In this document: in pieces, positions 1 to 10,223 of the stretch | Layout of the letters: each line of letters starts with the position of its first letter | Position numbering within the stretch: the stretch's first letter is position 1 | Assembly: GCA_001970955.1 (NCBI GenBank) | Contig: MPUH01000372.1 | Span: 1 to 59,850 of the forward strand | Direction: 5' to 3' | Source of the DNA: Stentor coeruleus | Taxonomy: Eukaryota > Ciliophora > Heterotrichea > Heterotrichida > Stentoridae | Length of the DNA: 59,850 bases | Translations under genes and position numbers: made by a program | The notes under the pieces: model-generated | What the model was told of the DNA's origin: nothing | What the model saw: only the letters and a program-made list of their open reading frames with translations | Database searches by the model: none

Positions 1-426
1 CCGGTTTTTACTGAAACCCGGGTGATATCAGGAACATTTGAAGGAAGTAAAGGTTTAATCTATGTTCCTAATGTAGAAACTAGCCTTTCAGGCTGGGTTG
101 AACTAGAAATGGGCTGCAGTCTTGCTTGTGCGCAAGAATGCTCATTTAACTACCTGGACTTAAGTCTAGAAAAATGTGTAAATAAGTGCGGCTGTGAGAA
201 TCTCTTGCAAGAGGTTTCTCTTAATGAAAATAACTCGATAATAGACAGTTGCTCAGTGCTTTGTAAAGGTAGTGGTGATGGGTGTTTGTTGAATTGTCAA
301 AATCATTTTGGTGATAAACAGACTCCTTGGTACCTGTGGCTTGTTTTCCCAATATTTATTATCCTTGCGATCATGGTAATGATAATCCTCAAACGTAACA
401 AAGAAGATGATTATGTGCTAATGTAA
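1..426 (+). CDS. C-terminal part of a Cys-rich single-pass membrane protein
   Basis: The frame is open from the first base, so the gene begins outside the window and only its 3' end is seen. The visible part is a Cys-rich, probably extracellular stretch with ten cysteines in about 65 residues. A strongly hydrophobic segment follows (WYLWLVFPIFIILAIMVMII), then a short charged tail ending in TAA. This is the layout of a type I surface protein: ectodomain, one helix, about 11 cytoplasmic residues. I do not recognise the family. The spaced cysteines suggest a disulphide-rich extracellular module, which is an inference. Confidence 0.7.
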   Translation, partial: PVFTETRVISGTFEGSKGLIYVPNVETSLSGWVELEMGCSLACAQECSFNYLDLSLEKCVNKCGCENLLQEVSLNENNSIIDSCSVLCKGSGDGCLLNCQNHFGDKQTPWYLWLVFPIFIILAIMVMIILKRNKEDDYVLM

Positions 427-890
427 CTTAAAAAATAATTTCTAATAAATAATCAAATCTTGTAATCAAAATCATACAAAAATCTAAATTTGTATTCTTG
501 GCAATGAAACCAAAGAATTCGGGAATGAAACTTTCCTAGAGTGTTAAGGAAAAACTTAGATAAAATAGTTTAGTTTTATAGAAAAAATTAAAATTTGGAA
601 GTTTTAGGCTATAAGTTTGAGGATTAAAGTCTGTTATGTTTATAGGTCATACAGTTAAAAGTTTCTTGAAATTCTGCAGATGATAATCATAGATGGAAGT
701 ATTGATATCGAGTTTTAACTTACCTTTAGATATATTGAAAAGAATCTCTATGAATATACTTTAAAAGTACTAGAGCCCAATTTGATTTGTTATAAACTAC
801 ACAAATATAGATCTAACTAAAGATATACCTTATATAAAAAATGATTCTTGGCCTTATCACATGTAAAAAGGAGAAGTGTAAGGGTAATTA

Positions 891-999
891 GAATCAAATC
901 TCATTTCAAAAACTAACTACATTGGCTTTTTAAACTTTTTAGCGNGAATCAAATCTCATTTCAAAAACTAACTACATTGGCTTTTTAAACTTTTTAGCG
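891..999. repeat. 54-nt direct duplication around a single N (join artefact)
   Basis: Positions 891-944 and 946-999 are identical and are separated only by the N at 945. The same arrangement recurs at six other N positions in this window. It is best read as two overlapping contigs joined without merging the overlap. Confidence 0.9.
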
Positions 1000-1049
1000 T
1001 ATTTTTTTAATCACATTTTAGTGCTTTTTGACTTTGATTTTTTATATCA

Positions 1050-1300
1050 GCATGAACAATCCAAACGCACTATTATTGTCTGTTTTAAATTCAGCAGTTA
1101 AGCCTTTGCATCCTTTTGAGTTTATTAAATATTTATACTCTTATAAGATTTGCTTGCTAGATACAGTTGAACTACTGCCAGAAAAGGCATTTTTTATATT
1201 TTTTTGTTTACTTTCGGTTTTTGAAGTGATTTTTTTTTCATTGAGTAGTTTTCTCCTCACTAGTTCTTCTTCTATTGCTTTTTTAATTGCCCTTTTGTGT
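1050..1300 (-). pseudogene. Possible non-LTR reverse-transcriptase fragment, decayed
   Basis: Read on the minus strand, about 80 codons give protein-like sequence with one TAA. It has a charged stretch (KAIEEELVRRKLLNEKKI) and then GCKGLTAEFKT. The last part resembles the start of LINE-type reverse-transcriptase domains, where a G-x-DGLTaEFyK motif is usual. No RT catalytic motif (YADD) is visible, so this is a weak family call. The plus-strand open frame over the same bases is a hydrophobic shadow. Confidence 0.3.
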
Positions 1301-1422
1301 GAACTCTTTTTTTATTATTTTCTTCTTTCATAATATTTGCTTATGTGCTGGCGTAGTGTTTTTGCAAATCTAGATAACTATGTTAACATAGGGTATGCAT
1401 TCATCTTTTCTGTCTAAAAGGA

Positions 1423-1504
1423 TTAATAAATATCTTATAGTATTAGTTAGGAATTATCGCATGACTATTGCCCAGCCCTTGTTAATTTTAATAAATATCT
1501 TATA
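1423..1504. mobile_element. Tiny dispersed element, copy A, with 17-bp target-site duplication
   Basis: A 48-nt insert (1440-1487) lies between two identical 17-mers, TTAATAAATATCTTATA, at 1423-1439 and 1488-1504. Its core (1441-1484) matches 37325-37368 at 42 of 44 positions. On the minus strand it begins near AAGGGCTGGGCAATAGTCA and ends in CTAACTAATAC. Flanking duplications that differ in length between copies are typical of target-primed (LINE/SINE) insertion. Confidence 0.65.
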
Positions 1505-1977
1505 ATCGCATCTTTATCTTCAAGTAGAATAGATTATTGTTATTAATTTTACAGCTTATTTATTTTTTGATTATGGGATAATCAATCATTCCTAATCTGT
1601 ATTATGATTTTTTTTACTTTTATAATACTAACTAAAGCTTATTTTTCTTTGTTGTTTGATAAATTTACACATTTTCACTAGTCATAAAAAAACTATTTTC
1701 ATAATAAAAAATCTCAACAAACACTTTTAAATCATCCTAATTCCCTAACTAGTATTTCCTTTACTTCCTCAATCTTCACTAAACAAAATATTTTTCATCA
1801 TCAATCAATCCTCACAAATTCTTTTATCCATTTACATAAATAATCTTCTTCAAAATCTTCTCATTTCCAACTTTATTATTATAAAAAAAATCATTTTTTT
1901 AACTCTTCCAACGAGCTTTAAAACTTAGATTCCATTATAATCTCTTTAAAGCATATATGAAAATAAAGTAATAAAAA

Positions 1978-2938
1978 ATGTCGAATGTAAATAGGAAGCT
2001 TTGGGGTCTTGAGGTAAGAGTTTACTTAGGAAGATGACGCAATAAAATGCTTGGTCGAAGAATTCGGCACTAAAGAATGGACTTTTATAGCCAAAATGCT
2101 TGTAAGTCGATATAATATTCGTGGAAGGACTCCAAAACAATGCAGGGAACGGTGGCATAACCATTTAGATCCAGTGATTGATAAGAAATTTTGGTCGAAA
2201 ACTGAAGAAAAATTCATTTTCAACTATCAGATGCAGTATGGAAACCAGTGGTCAGAGATTGCGAAACTCTTACCTGGAAGGACGGATAACGCTATTAAAA
2301 ATCATTTTTATAGTACGATTAGGAGAAAACTCCGTTGGCATAATAGGAATAAGCCTGAAGAATTTAAAATAAAACTTTCAGTACAAGAAATTATACAAGA
2401 TGAAAATTTGACGAAGATGATTCTTCAAATTGATGATGATCGAAAAAGGAAAATCAATAAAAGCACTGAAGGATGCGAATTGTAAGTTTTATGCAGACGT
2501 AGGTCAGCACGTTTAAAAAATAAAAATGATTATAGCGAGGATAAAGAGAGTGAGAAATCAGAACCAGTATCTGCTAAGAATTCTTTATCTGTTGTAATTA
2601 CACAACCTTTAGAGATTGTGTGCCCATCTCCGAAAAGATCATGTGAAATACTTATGCTGGATCCGTATATGACGGCAATGGCTTCATTAAAAAATCCTTT
2701 GCTGAGTCCTGTGAATTCTCAAAGGTTTACATTTAATGAAGAAAGCTGTGTATCAAGCAAATCGACTTCTGAATCAATTTTAAAGTCACTTCCTAATAGC
2801 CCAAGAGGCTTTCAAAGGATTGCGGAAATCGAAAATCACGATTCCGCTGGCTCATACTTAGAAAGTACAGTTTTTAATTTTCCTTCATTGCCAATCGTAA
2901 GCAATTATGACTCTTTTCTTGGTCTTCACCAAAAATAA
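1978..2938 (+). CDS. MYB-domain transcription factor with two repeats (3 exons)
   Basis: Exons are 1978-2013, 2030-2481 and 2497-2938, giving 309 aa. Removing the 16-nt and 15-nt introns restores one frame from ATG to TAA. Residues 9-60 form one SANT/MYB repeat starting with W (WGLEEDD...) and ending [16 protein letters not shown]. The second repeat ([12 protein letters not shown] ... [19 protein letters not shown]) follows at once, as in R2R3-type MYB proteins. The C-terminal half is Ser-rich and low in structure. It probably binds DNA in the nucleus; the target genes are unknown. The ATG is preceded by AATAAAAA, like other starts in the window. Confidence 0.88.
2014..2029 (+). other. 16-nt spliceosomal intron (MYB gene, intron 1)
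   Basis: GTAAGAGTTTACTTAG. Its length is not a multiple of three. Removing it joins [12 protein letters not shown] to [13 protein letters not shown] and completes the first MYB repeat. Confidence 0.9.
2482..2496 (+). other. 15-nt spliceosomal intron (MYB gene, intron 2)
   Basis: GTAAGTTTTATGCAG. It contains the in-frame TAA that would otherwise end the protein after GCEL. Removal continues the frame into the C-terminal exon. Confidence 0.85.
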
Positions 2939-3369
2939 TTATTAATTTAGTTAGTTTAGTATAAAATGCTAAAATATCTTGCCGGCAGATGCTTATATTA
3001 TTCCTTACATAAAATTCAAAATCCTTAAGCATTAATTCAAAAGCTTAAAGCCATCATTATCACCTATTCCAACTCATCATTTAAACTTATTATCCACAAT
3101 TTTTTTTTATATATATCCAAAAAATACTCAGAATAATTTTCCTCAATAAACAGCTTTCTTACCCAAAAACACAATCCAAAAACAAATTAATTTAATCTAT
3201 AAAAAACTTAACAGCAAGCTTATTTTAATAATAAATCTCTTTGTCTTTAATATTTTCCTAAATAATTAACTCAAATTTCTTTTATAAAAGTATACAAGAC
3301 AGTAAATTGCGTATATTTCCATTAAGCCAAGTCATCATGATTGATTCTATTTGAAAAATTTGAATATAA
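2939..3369. other. Intergenic, nothing recognised
   Basis: AT-rich spacer between the MYB gene and the coiled-coil gene. It has poly-T tracts but no coding pattern, repeat or RNA gene that I can support. Confidence 0.6.
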
Positions 3370-4917
3370 ATGGCTTTAGTGCATAGAAGAAACAATTCAA
3401 ATCTCGTCAATTGTTCAGGTACAGACGATATTGAAAAGCAAATTGACAGGCTTAATCTTGCCTTGCAAATCGCAATGCAAGAAATCGAAGCCGGGTCTTC
3501 AAACTCGCGAGTCCCTTCGCGGTTCAGTGTAGTTAACTCCGAATTTTGTTTTGGCGGGGATGCTGATAATAACACTTCAATTCAATCAGATGATCTACAT
3601 TTGCCTTTAGAATTCGAACAGAAAATTGAAGAACTTATTCAAACCATTGACCGGGATAAAATGATTATTGAAGATATGAGATCAAATGAAGTGCGAAGAT
3701 ATTTTGCAGACCTTGCTAAGGCAAATGCTGTTAATGCTGAAATTATTAGAAGTGAAATCGAACTTTCTTTGAAAGTACAGAAAAATATGATTATAGAAAA
3801 AGAGAAGAAAAATTTTGAAGACAAACTAGATGAACTGGATACGCTTAAAGAAGAGTATATTAAGAAAAAGAATGATGTTGTGGGTATGCATCAGAAACTT
3901 ATTGAGAAAGAGACTTTGCTTATTCAGAAAGAAAAAGAACTCAGGGCATCAAGGATAGCTTTTGATAGGCATAAGTTGTTGTGGGAACAGAATCATGGGA
4001 GTTTTAAAGAAACTAAAGAGAATTTTGCCCCTGATGATCCTGATATGCCTACAATTAAAGCTCCAAGAAGCAAGGAAACAGCTTTAAACCCCCTGCGTTC
4101 ATCCATGCCAGTAATGACAAACCTAAAAAGTTTGCTATCGAACCCCTTAACAGAGATTTCGTGTGAAGTAAAAAAAAATGGAGCTCCAAGGACTGATATT
4201 GACTTTTCTTCTTTAGACCTACTTCAAGAAGAACTTAAAATCAAAGAAGCTGAACTTAATAAATTCAGCATAACAAACAACATGGACACTTCTAAACTAG
4301 AAGTTCAGATAGACCAACTGAAAAATAGAATCGCCACACTTAGAGGTAAAAAAGTTATGTATGAAAGTTCGCAAACTACAAAACTAATGAGTACAATAGT
4401 TCAGTCAATACAAAAACAGTCGAAAAAAGAAGAGTCTGTAAACAATAGAAATGAACTCCTTGAAAGAATGAAACGTAAGGAAAATAGCCAAAAACCCCCA
4501 ATGCCTGAGACTGATAATTTTAAACTAAAACAACTTGATATTAAAGTTCAAGAACCATCAGAAACTACGAAAAGATTCCTTTTTTCTGATGCCCCAACTC
4601 CAAGAGGGATAATCACCCCATGGAGTACACCAAGGACTACAGAAAAAGATGATCCTTATAGGATTTATTTTGAGAATAAAAAGAAATTATTACAGGAAAA
4701 AGAAAAGGAACTTATGCAGAGGGAAATAATGATGCAAGAAACTTGGATGAAATTACCTGGAGCTAAAGAACTGATTGAAAATGTGAATATGATGCTGGGG
4801 AAAGTTTCTGTAGAAAAAACGCTGATGGAAGGACAAAGGGAAGAATTTGAAAAAGAAAAACTTGAGTTTTTAAGAAGTAAAGAGAAAGCTGTGGCTGCAG
4901 GAAAGAATTCTTTATAA
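3370..4917 (+). CDS. Coiled-coil protein, 515 aa, function unknown
   Basis: A complete frame from ATG (preceded by GAATATAA) to TAA. Most of the protein is predicted coiled coil: about residues 18-40 (DDIEKQIDRLNLALQIAMQE), 80-215 (K/E-rich heptads), 270-330 and 435-510. Low-complexity linkers separate them; one Pro/Thr-rich stretch reads TPRGIITPWSTPRTTE. No catalytic motif is visible. It could be a cytoskeletal or basal-body scaffold, but the sequence does not show which. Confidence 0.75.
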   Translation: MALVHRRNNSNLVNCSGTDDIEKQIDRLNLALQIAMQEIEAGSSNSRVPSRFSVVNSEFCFGGDADNNTSIQSDDLHLPLEFEQKIEELIQTIDRDKMIIEDMRSNEVRRYFADLAKANAVNAEIIRSEIELSLKVQKNMIIEKEKKNFEDKLDELDTLKEEYIKKKNDVVGMHQKLIEKETLLIQKEKELRASRIAFDRHKLLWEQNHGSFKETKENFAPDDPDMPTIKAPRSKETALNPLRSSMPVMTNLKSLLSNPLTEISCEVKKNGAPRTDIDFSSLDLLQEELKIKEAELNKFSITNNMDTSKLEVQIDQLKNRIATLRGKKVMYESSQTTKLMSTIVQSIQKQSKKEESVNNRNELLERMKRKENSQKPPMPETDNFKLKQLDIKVQEPSETTKRFLFSDAPTPRGIITPWSTPRTTEKDDPYRIYFENKKKLLQEKEKELMQREIMMQETWMKLPGAKELIENVNMMLGKVSVEKTLMEGQREEFEKEKLEFLRSKEKAVAAGKNSL

Positions 4918-5434
4918 GAGAAGCTAGGTAGAGTATAGGATTAAGTAAAAATATTAATGATAAATATGGATAGAGAAGAGAAAAATTCAAAGGAAATATT
5001 GAATAATTTAAATGTCGTATGAAATNTTGAATAATTTAAATGTCGTATGAAATAGACTTGAATTTTTGATATGCAGTAGAGAGATTGTGTTTTCTGATAA
5101 ACCTAATTTGCCATATGCTTGAGAAATAAAGCATAAATAGGCATTTAATCTTAAGAACACTACAAATATTTATTGTAGTTTTTTTCATTAGGACAAGATT
5201 ATTATGAATATCCTAAATCTTGTGAATGTGAAATGCACTGATTAACTTAAAAAGATAACAACATCTTCAGTAGTATTCAAATACTTCGATGTCTCAACCC
5301 AATCCAGAAATTCCAAACTGAAAAACCTACAAAAAAACAACTAGATGAAACTAAATATAAATTCATTAAAGACAGTGATTAGAATTCCTAAAACCCTCAA
5401 ATAATATTTTCTAATTGAATACCTTAGTCTTATT
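4918..5434. other. Intergenic with an assembly join
   Basis: Spacer between two convergent genes. It contains the 27-nt duplication around the N at 5026 and otherwise nothing I recognise. Confidence 0.6.
4999..5053. repeat. 27-nt direct duplication around a single N (join artefact)
   Basis: 4999-5025 and 5027-5053 are identical, with N at 5026. Same signature as the other N positions. Confidence 0.9.
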
Positions 5435-6136
5435 TTAATCTACTATATTTAAAGACTTCCTCAAATCACTTAAAGTCTTTTTCCTATCAACTGAGTTGAA
5501 AACAAACGTCCCTAAAACAAAAACATTAGCCCCAGTTTGATCAGCAATAAGTACCGTCTCACTATTCACCCCTCCATCAACTTCAATATTTATCCTTGGG
5601 TGTTTTTCCCTTAATCTTCTAACTTTCTCCATAGTGCTTTCTATGAACTTCTGCCCACCAAAACCTGGCTCTACAGTCATGACAAGAATCAAGTCCACCA
5701 AGCCTTTTTCTACAACCTAGTCAATAAAAAGTGGTATTTCTGATCTAGGTTTTATAGCTATACCTGTGTGCATATTGTAGAACTGTATAGACTGAAGTAA
5801 GGATTCTAAGGATTCTTGAGAACTCTGAGTTTCTATATGGAATGTAAATCTTGATGCACCAGCTTGACTCATTGGTTTGACCCATATTTCAGGGTTTGTG
5901 ACATTTAGATGACAATCAAAGTATGCAGCTGGTAAATGCTTTCTAAGACTTTTGATAACTGGGGGGCCGAAACTTAAGTTAGGGACAAAATGACCATCCA
6001 TCACATCTAGATGTAACCAGTCACACCCGCCTTTGATTACATCCATGCTTTCTTGGTAAAGATTAGATAAGTCACAGCCTAAGACTGATGGAGCCACATA
6101 CTTTTTCATGTATTTAACAACTCCTGATGTAGGCAT
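5435..6136 (-). CDS. RPE: Ribulose-phosphate 3-epimerase with one in-frame TAG
   Basis: This enzyme interconverts ribulose-5-phosphate and xylulose-5-phosphate in the pentose phosphate pathway. The frame has 233 residue positions, close to the family's usual length. Conserved parts are APSVLGCDLSNL, LHLDVMDGHFVPNLSFGP (metal and catalytic H42, D44), DCHL (H76), LVMTVEPGFGGQKF and EVDGGV (D187). Codon 140 is TAG (5717-5719), between IPLFID and VVEKGLVDLILV, with no frameshift. No GT...AG segment of 15 or 16 nt covers it, so an intron does not explain it. Options are UAG readthrough, a recent inactivating mutation, or a base error. The gene ends in TAA. It converges on the coiled-coil gene. Confidence 0.85.
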
Positions 6137-6699
6137 TTTGCTTATTGGATTAATTTGTAATCAGATTTATGTGAAAGTAATTTATTGAAAGTTTAGGATG
6201 GATGATAGTGAGTGATATAGATTAATGTATATTTGATGAGGATGTTTAAGATGGGATATTAGATTGTATTTCGGTCAAAATATTTTGTTTTTATGTCAAT
6301 TGATTTAAAACTTGTTATTTTATATAATTTAATAAACTCGTTGAGTATTCATAATTTCNTTGTTATTTTATATAATTTAATAAACTCGTTGAGTATTCAT
6401 AATTTCTCATCATCTTCTTTAAATTATATTTATCTATATATTTTATAAGTCAATTAAAAAATGAATTTACTCAAGACTCTTATTAAAAAATCAAAGTTTA
6501 CATAAAAGCATCTATAAGCAGTAAATAAATATCAATTCAAATAAACCCTAAACCAATTTTTCCCACTTTTTCTTACAATTTTCTATTTTTTTCAACTAAT
6601 CTTTATACTAAAAAACTTCAAATACTTCTAAAATAAATCTTCCTAATTCCAAATTTTCTCATTTTAAACAAATAATGTCATAACCCACAATTTTATAAT
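6137..6699. other. Divergent intergenic region with an assembly join
   Basis: Spacer between the divergent RPE and transporter genes, so it must hold both sets of upstream signals. It contains the 47-nt duplication around the N at 6359. No other feature recognised. Confidence 0.6.
6312..6406. repeat. 47-nt direct duplication around a single N (join artefact)
   Basis: 6312-6358 and 6360-6406 are identical, separated by N at 6359. Confidence 0.9.
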
Positions 6700-7929
6700 A
6701 TGAAAAAGCTTACTCTCTTTGCATTCACTGTAAATCAAACAGTGGGCGTAGGCTTTCTCGGTCTTCCTTACGCTTTTCAACATTCAGGAATGATATACTC
6801 CATAATCGTTCTAGCCTTTTGTTGTTATCTAAGCTATTATGTTGGAACTTTAGCTGTGGAAATTATTTTCAAAGACTATGAAATAAAAGTCCCTTTGCAT
6901 GGTAAAAAGCTTAAACAATACGTACAATTAGTTGACGATCATCATTCTATAATAATATGTGCTTTATTAACGATATTCGGTAGTGGTTGTGCTCTAGCAT
7001 TTAGTTTGATTTTTGCAAGCTCAATGAGCCTCAACATCCCTTTACCTTATTTTCCAACATGTGACATATACGACACAGCCCATCCTGAGTGTTTGATAAA
7101 CTTTCGCATTTATTTGACAATTTTTATCATTTCAACCTATATTTTAGCCCTTAGAGGTGTTCATGAACAGAAATCAGTTCAACTTTTAATGGCTTTTTTA
7201 AGACTATTACTTGTGACAACACTAGTTCTTGTTGCTTTATACAGAATTATATCAGGGGTTTCAACTGAACCTATTTCTATAATCAACCCATCAGAAATTG
7301 AATCAACATTTTCAGTCATTGTATATGCAGTTGTTTATCATCATGCTTTACCGAGTATTGCTCAAATCTGTGAAGATTCCATTATTGAAATGCCTAAACT
7401 AGTAACTTGGGCTATTTTTATATCATATGCACTTGTTGGAACTATAATCGGCATAGCATTTCCTAATGTGAGTGCTCAATGCAATTTGAGCTATGGGTAT
7501 TTAGATGGAGTATTTGGGGAGATTATTAAAATCATTGTTATGATACTTCCAGCTACAGATGTTATTGCTAGTGGACCTGTTGTTGTTATTATGATTACTG
7601 AAAATATTTTAGGATATTTTCATGAAAAATCTAGAACTTATGAAGTACTTGTAATTAGTTGTATTGTTGCAATTTTGTATTCAGTCGCATTTTTTATGCA
7701 GGATTTGGTATGAAATATGTAGTTTGGAGTTATTGATGCTGCAGGTATGAGTATGATTGCTATTGTGTTTTTGTATATACCTGTTATACATCTTAAGCAT
7801 TGGAGAGAAGATGCTTCGGCTAGGCATGACTCAAAAGACTTCCATCATATGATTTCTTATTTTGTCATGGGGGTTAGCATTTTTTATATGACTTACAGGT
7901 TGGTCTTAGTTATTTATTCGTTAGTTTAA
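6700..7929 (+). CDS. Amino acid transporter, AAAP/SLC38-type (2 exons)
   Basis: Exons 6700-7707 and 7723-7929 encode 404 aa. The N-terminus FTVNQTVGVGFLGLPYAFQHSG matches the first helix of the amino acid/auxin permease family (N-x3-G-x-GxLGLPYAF). About ten hydrophobic segments follow, consistent with a membrane amino acid carrier. Removing a 15-nt intron joins FFMQDL to FGVIDAAGMSMIAIVFLYIP, the last helices. A short cytoplasmic N-terminus and TATAAT just before the ATG support this start. Substrate and membrane (plasma or lysosomal) cannot be told from sequence. Confidence 0.85.
7708..7722 (+). other. 15-nt spliceosomal intron (amino acid transporter)
   Basis: GTATGAAATATGTAG. It supplies the TGA that would otherwise truncate the transporter. 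Removal gives a continuous final helix pair. Confidence 0.85.
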
Positions 7930-8643
7930 GGTAAGATTATGATTAGTTTTTAATGTTTAAATTCATAATTTTAATTGGTTTAAATATGGTTGAGGAGAAT
8001 AATATGATGGAAGAATTTTTATGAGTAGAGGAAAGGATTTTGGTAGAGATGGGTTTAGAGAATTTATTGCTGTGGATGTAGGATTGATAATAACTCTTTT
8101 ATTTTTGGTTTTGATAAGAATTTGAGAAAAATTTTAAGTTTGTATTGAACTAGTACTATTTTTGTATGTAATTATATTGTTTTATTCTTATATGCACTTT
8201 ATGTTTAATATTTTTAGATTAAACTACTATTTTTTTAGCTTTATACGCTTATTGAATATAATCTGGGATTTTCTCTCTGAGAAGTAAGTATAAAATGTGA
8301 AAATATTACAGGTATCTAGGGAAAACTTTAAGTATGTGGCAATTTTCTTAATGTTAAGTTTATTTGAATCCTAGATGCTTTGAAAGTATCATAAAATAAT
8401 ATAATTAAGCTTATTAGAACTAGCAATTGCATGATCTTTGAAATATTTAACAGAAAATAATTAATGACTGCCTTCTTAGCATAACTTTTTTGAAAGAATT
8501 TTTTTTTTTCAATTTTAAGGTCAGCATGATTTTCTTTTTATCAAATAATTTCTGCAACTTCTAAATAAATTTATTCGGGCACATAATACTTGCCCTGACT
8601 TGAATTCATCTAGAAAATGTGGAGTAAAAAATCCACAATATAA
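7930..8643. other. Intergenic, nothing recognised
   Basis: AT-rich spacer between two same-strand genes. No coding pattern, tRNA or repeat found. Confidence 0.6.
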
Positions 8644-9525
8644 ATGAAATTAACCCTTATAGTTGCATTATTTGGAGTATGTAGCGCATGGTGGTGTACT
8701 GGGCACATGCTTGTAGCTCATATTGCTCAACAACAGCTTCTCCAAAGTAACCCAGCAGTCTATAACTTTGCCCAGTCCATTCTGGCGCCTCTTAATGGAC
8801 CACTAACCCATAACATAGCAAACACTTTTACTGAAACTGCTTGTTGGCCTGATGACTTAAAAACATATGGTTTTAATGAGGCTAACCCTTTGCATTTTAT
8901 TGACAAACCTTATAATCCTGAAGGAATGTCAACACCTCCAGTCCCAGGTGATAATGTAGTATGGGCAATTAGCAATTTTAATAATACATTGACAACACCT
9001 GTGATTGCACCTTTGGAAAAATCAGTTGCTTTGAGATTTTTGATTCATTTCTTTGGAGATATCCACCAACCTTTACATTGCACAACTCTTTTTGATGAAC
9101 AGTTTCCAGAGAGTGATATAGGAGGAAACAGTTTTACAATTGTTTATGATCAGGATGTTAACGAATTGCACGCCTTGTGGGATTCTGCTATTGGCATGCT
9201 GGAAGAAGATTTACCAAGACCTTTAAGCGATAGCAACTGGGCGTATATGAATCAATTGGCTGAGTGGTATACAAGAAATTATACAAGAAGTGATTTAGAA
9301 CTTGAATTGCAGGTATCAAATGTTGCAACGTGGACTATAGAGTCATTTATGCTTGCCAAAGACTATGCTTACTATGGTATAAAGGTTGGAGGAACACCTA
9401 GTCCACAGTATATCGCTGAAGCAAGACAGGTAGTTATGAAGCAGATTGCTTTGGGTGGATATAGACTAGCTGACTTTTTAGTTTCTGCATTAACTCCTAT
9501 GATTCAGATAGAGCACGATTATTAG
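8644..9525 (+). CDS. Secreted or lysosomal S1/P1-type nuclease
   Basis: A 293-aa protein with a signal peptide (residues 1-15, MKLTLIVALFGVCSA). Mature W16 would be the zinc-binding N-terminal tryptophan of the family. All expected zinc ligands can be placed: W16, H21, D70 (CWPDD), H84 (PLHFID), H135 and D139 (HFFGD), H145 (QPLHC), H176 and D180 (ELHALWD). The family cleaves single-stranded DNA and RNA with three zinc ions. In a phagotrophic ciliate it probably digests food nucleic acids in vacuoles, which is an inference. It ends in TAG TAG. The ATG is preceded by CAATATAA. Confidence 0.92.
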   Translation: MKLTLIVALFGVCSAWWCTGHMLVAHIAQQQLLQSNPAVYNFAQSILAPLNGPLTHNIANTFTETACWPDDLKTYGFNEANPLHFIDKPYNPEGMSTPPVPGDNVVWAISNFNNTLTTPVIAPLEKSVALRFLIHFFGDIHQPLHCTTLFDEQFPESDIGGNSFTIVYDQDVNELHALWDSAIGMLEEDLPRPLSDSNWAYMNQLAEWYTRNYTRSDLELELQVSNVATWTIESFMLAKDYAYYGIKVGGTPSPQYIAEARQVVMKQIALGGYRLADFLVSALTPMIQIEHDY

Positions 9526-9830
9526 TAGGCTAATTTTTATATATGGACTTTTAGGCTTTATTAGCAGACTATGGATTAGAATCAGCATTTAAAAACAAAC
9601 TAATCGAAAAAAATCAATATTTGTATAAATCAAGTGAAAGAGATACATAATAGAATTGCTTGACTAACTTGTAAAATAATCACTAGACTATAAAGCACAT
9701 TTTAAAAATAACTTATTAAGAATTCTTATACAAAATACTAAAACAGTCTATAAAATGCACGTATAATTTACTATAAAAGCTATTTTTTATATCTAAGTCA
9801 CATCAATAGTGCTTATTAAGATGATTATAA
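9526..9830. other. Intergenic, nothing recognised
   Basis: Short AT-rich spacer. No feature seen apart from the TATAAA immediately before the next ATG. Confidence 0.6.
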
Positions 9831-10223
9831 ATGGTTCATTTCAGAGAGTCTGTCCCTGTTGAGCCTGGAAATCATGATGAGAGAGGAACTTATGAAGACA
9901 TTGAGGAGAGAGTCCACAAACAAATATATACAGAAGATAAAGAATTCGATGAGGCGTATGATAAAATGTATAATGATCGTAAATACCCTGGAAAAAATAA
10001 TTTGAAGACGATAATATTCTCATGTTTTATGTATACTGGACTTGGTCTTAATTTCTCATATGAATTGTACCTGAGAAGAGCCAGTTTATTCAGCTATTCA
10101 AGTAATATCTTAAAATTAGTCTTTATTCCTGTTTTTGGATTACTAACATTTAGGAATATTGATATCGCAAGAGATATTGTGGCTTTTAGGAAGAAATATC
10201 CTGAAATGTATCAGGATTTATAG
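9831..10223 (+). CDS. Small membrane protein, 130 aa, function unknown
   Basis: Starts at ATG after GATTATAA and ends in TAG. The N-terminal half is acidic and soluble (HDERGTYEDIEERVHKQIYT). Two hydrophobic segments follow, about residues 62-78 (IIFSCFMYTGLGLNFSY) and 95-110 (ILKLVFIPVFGLLTF), then a charged tail. A helical hairpin in an organelle membrane fits. I do not recognise the family. Confidence 0.7.
   Translation: MVHFRESVPVEPGNHDERGTYEDIEERVHKQIYTEDKEFDEAYDKMYNDRKYPGKNNLKTIIFSCFMYTGLGLNFSYELYLRRASLFSYSSNILKLVFIPVFGLLTFRNIDIARDIVAFRKKYPEMYQDL

Larger units (their letters stand above)
427..1977. other. Gene-free stretch with an assembly join and retroelement traces
   Basis: I see no intact gene here. 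The stretch holds an N join with a 54-nt duplication (891-999), a possible decayed reverse-transcriptase fragment on the minus strand (about 1050-1300), and a tiny inserted element with flanking duplications (1423-1504). The rest is AT-rich sequence, including the presumed upstream region of the MYB gene. Confidence 0.6.

Noticed and set aside
1028-1333. Plus-strand open frame of 101 codons rich in Phe and Leu
   Set aside because: The hydrophobic composition is the mirror of a Lys/Glu-rich coding-like minus strand, and the frame overlaps no recognisable domain.
5690-5760. An intron as the explanation for the TAG in RPE
   Set aside because: No GT...AG segment of 15 or 16 nt includes the stop on the minus strand; the nearest GT-AG pairs are 7, 10 or 13 nt and lie after it.
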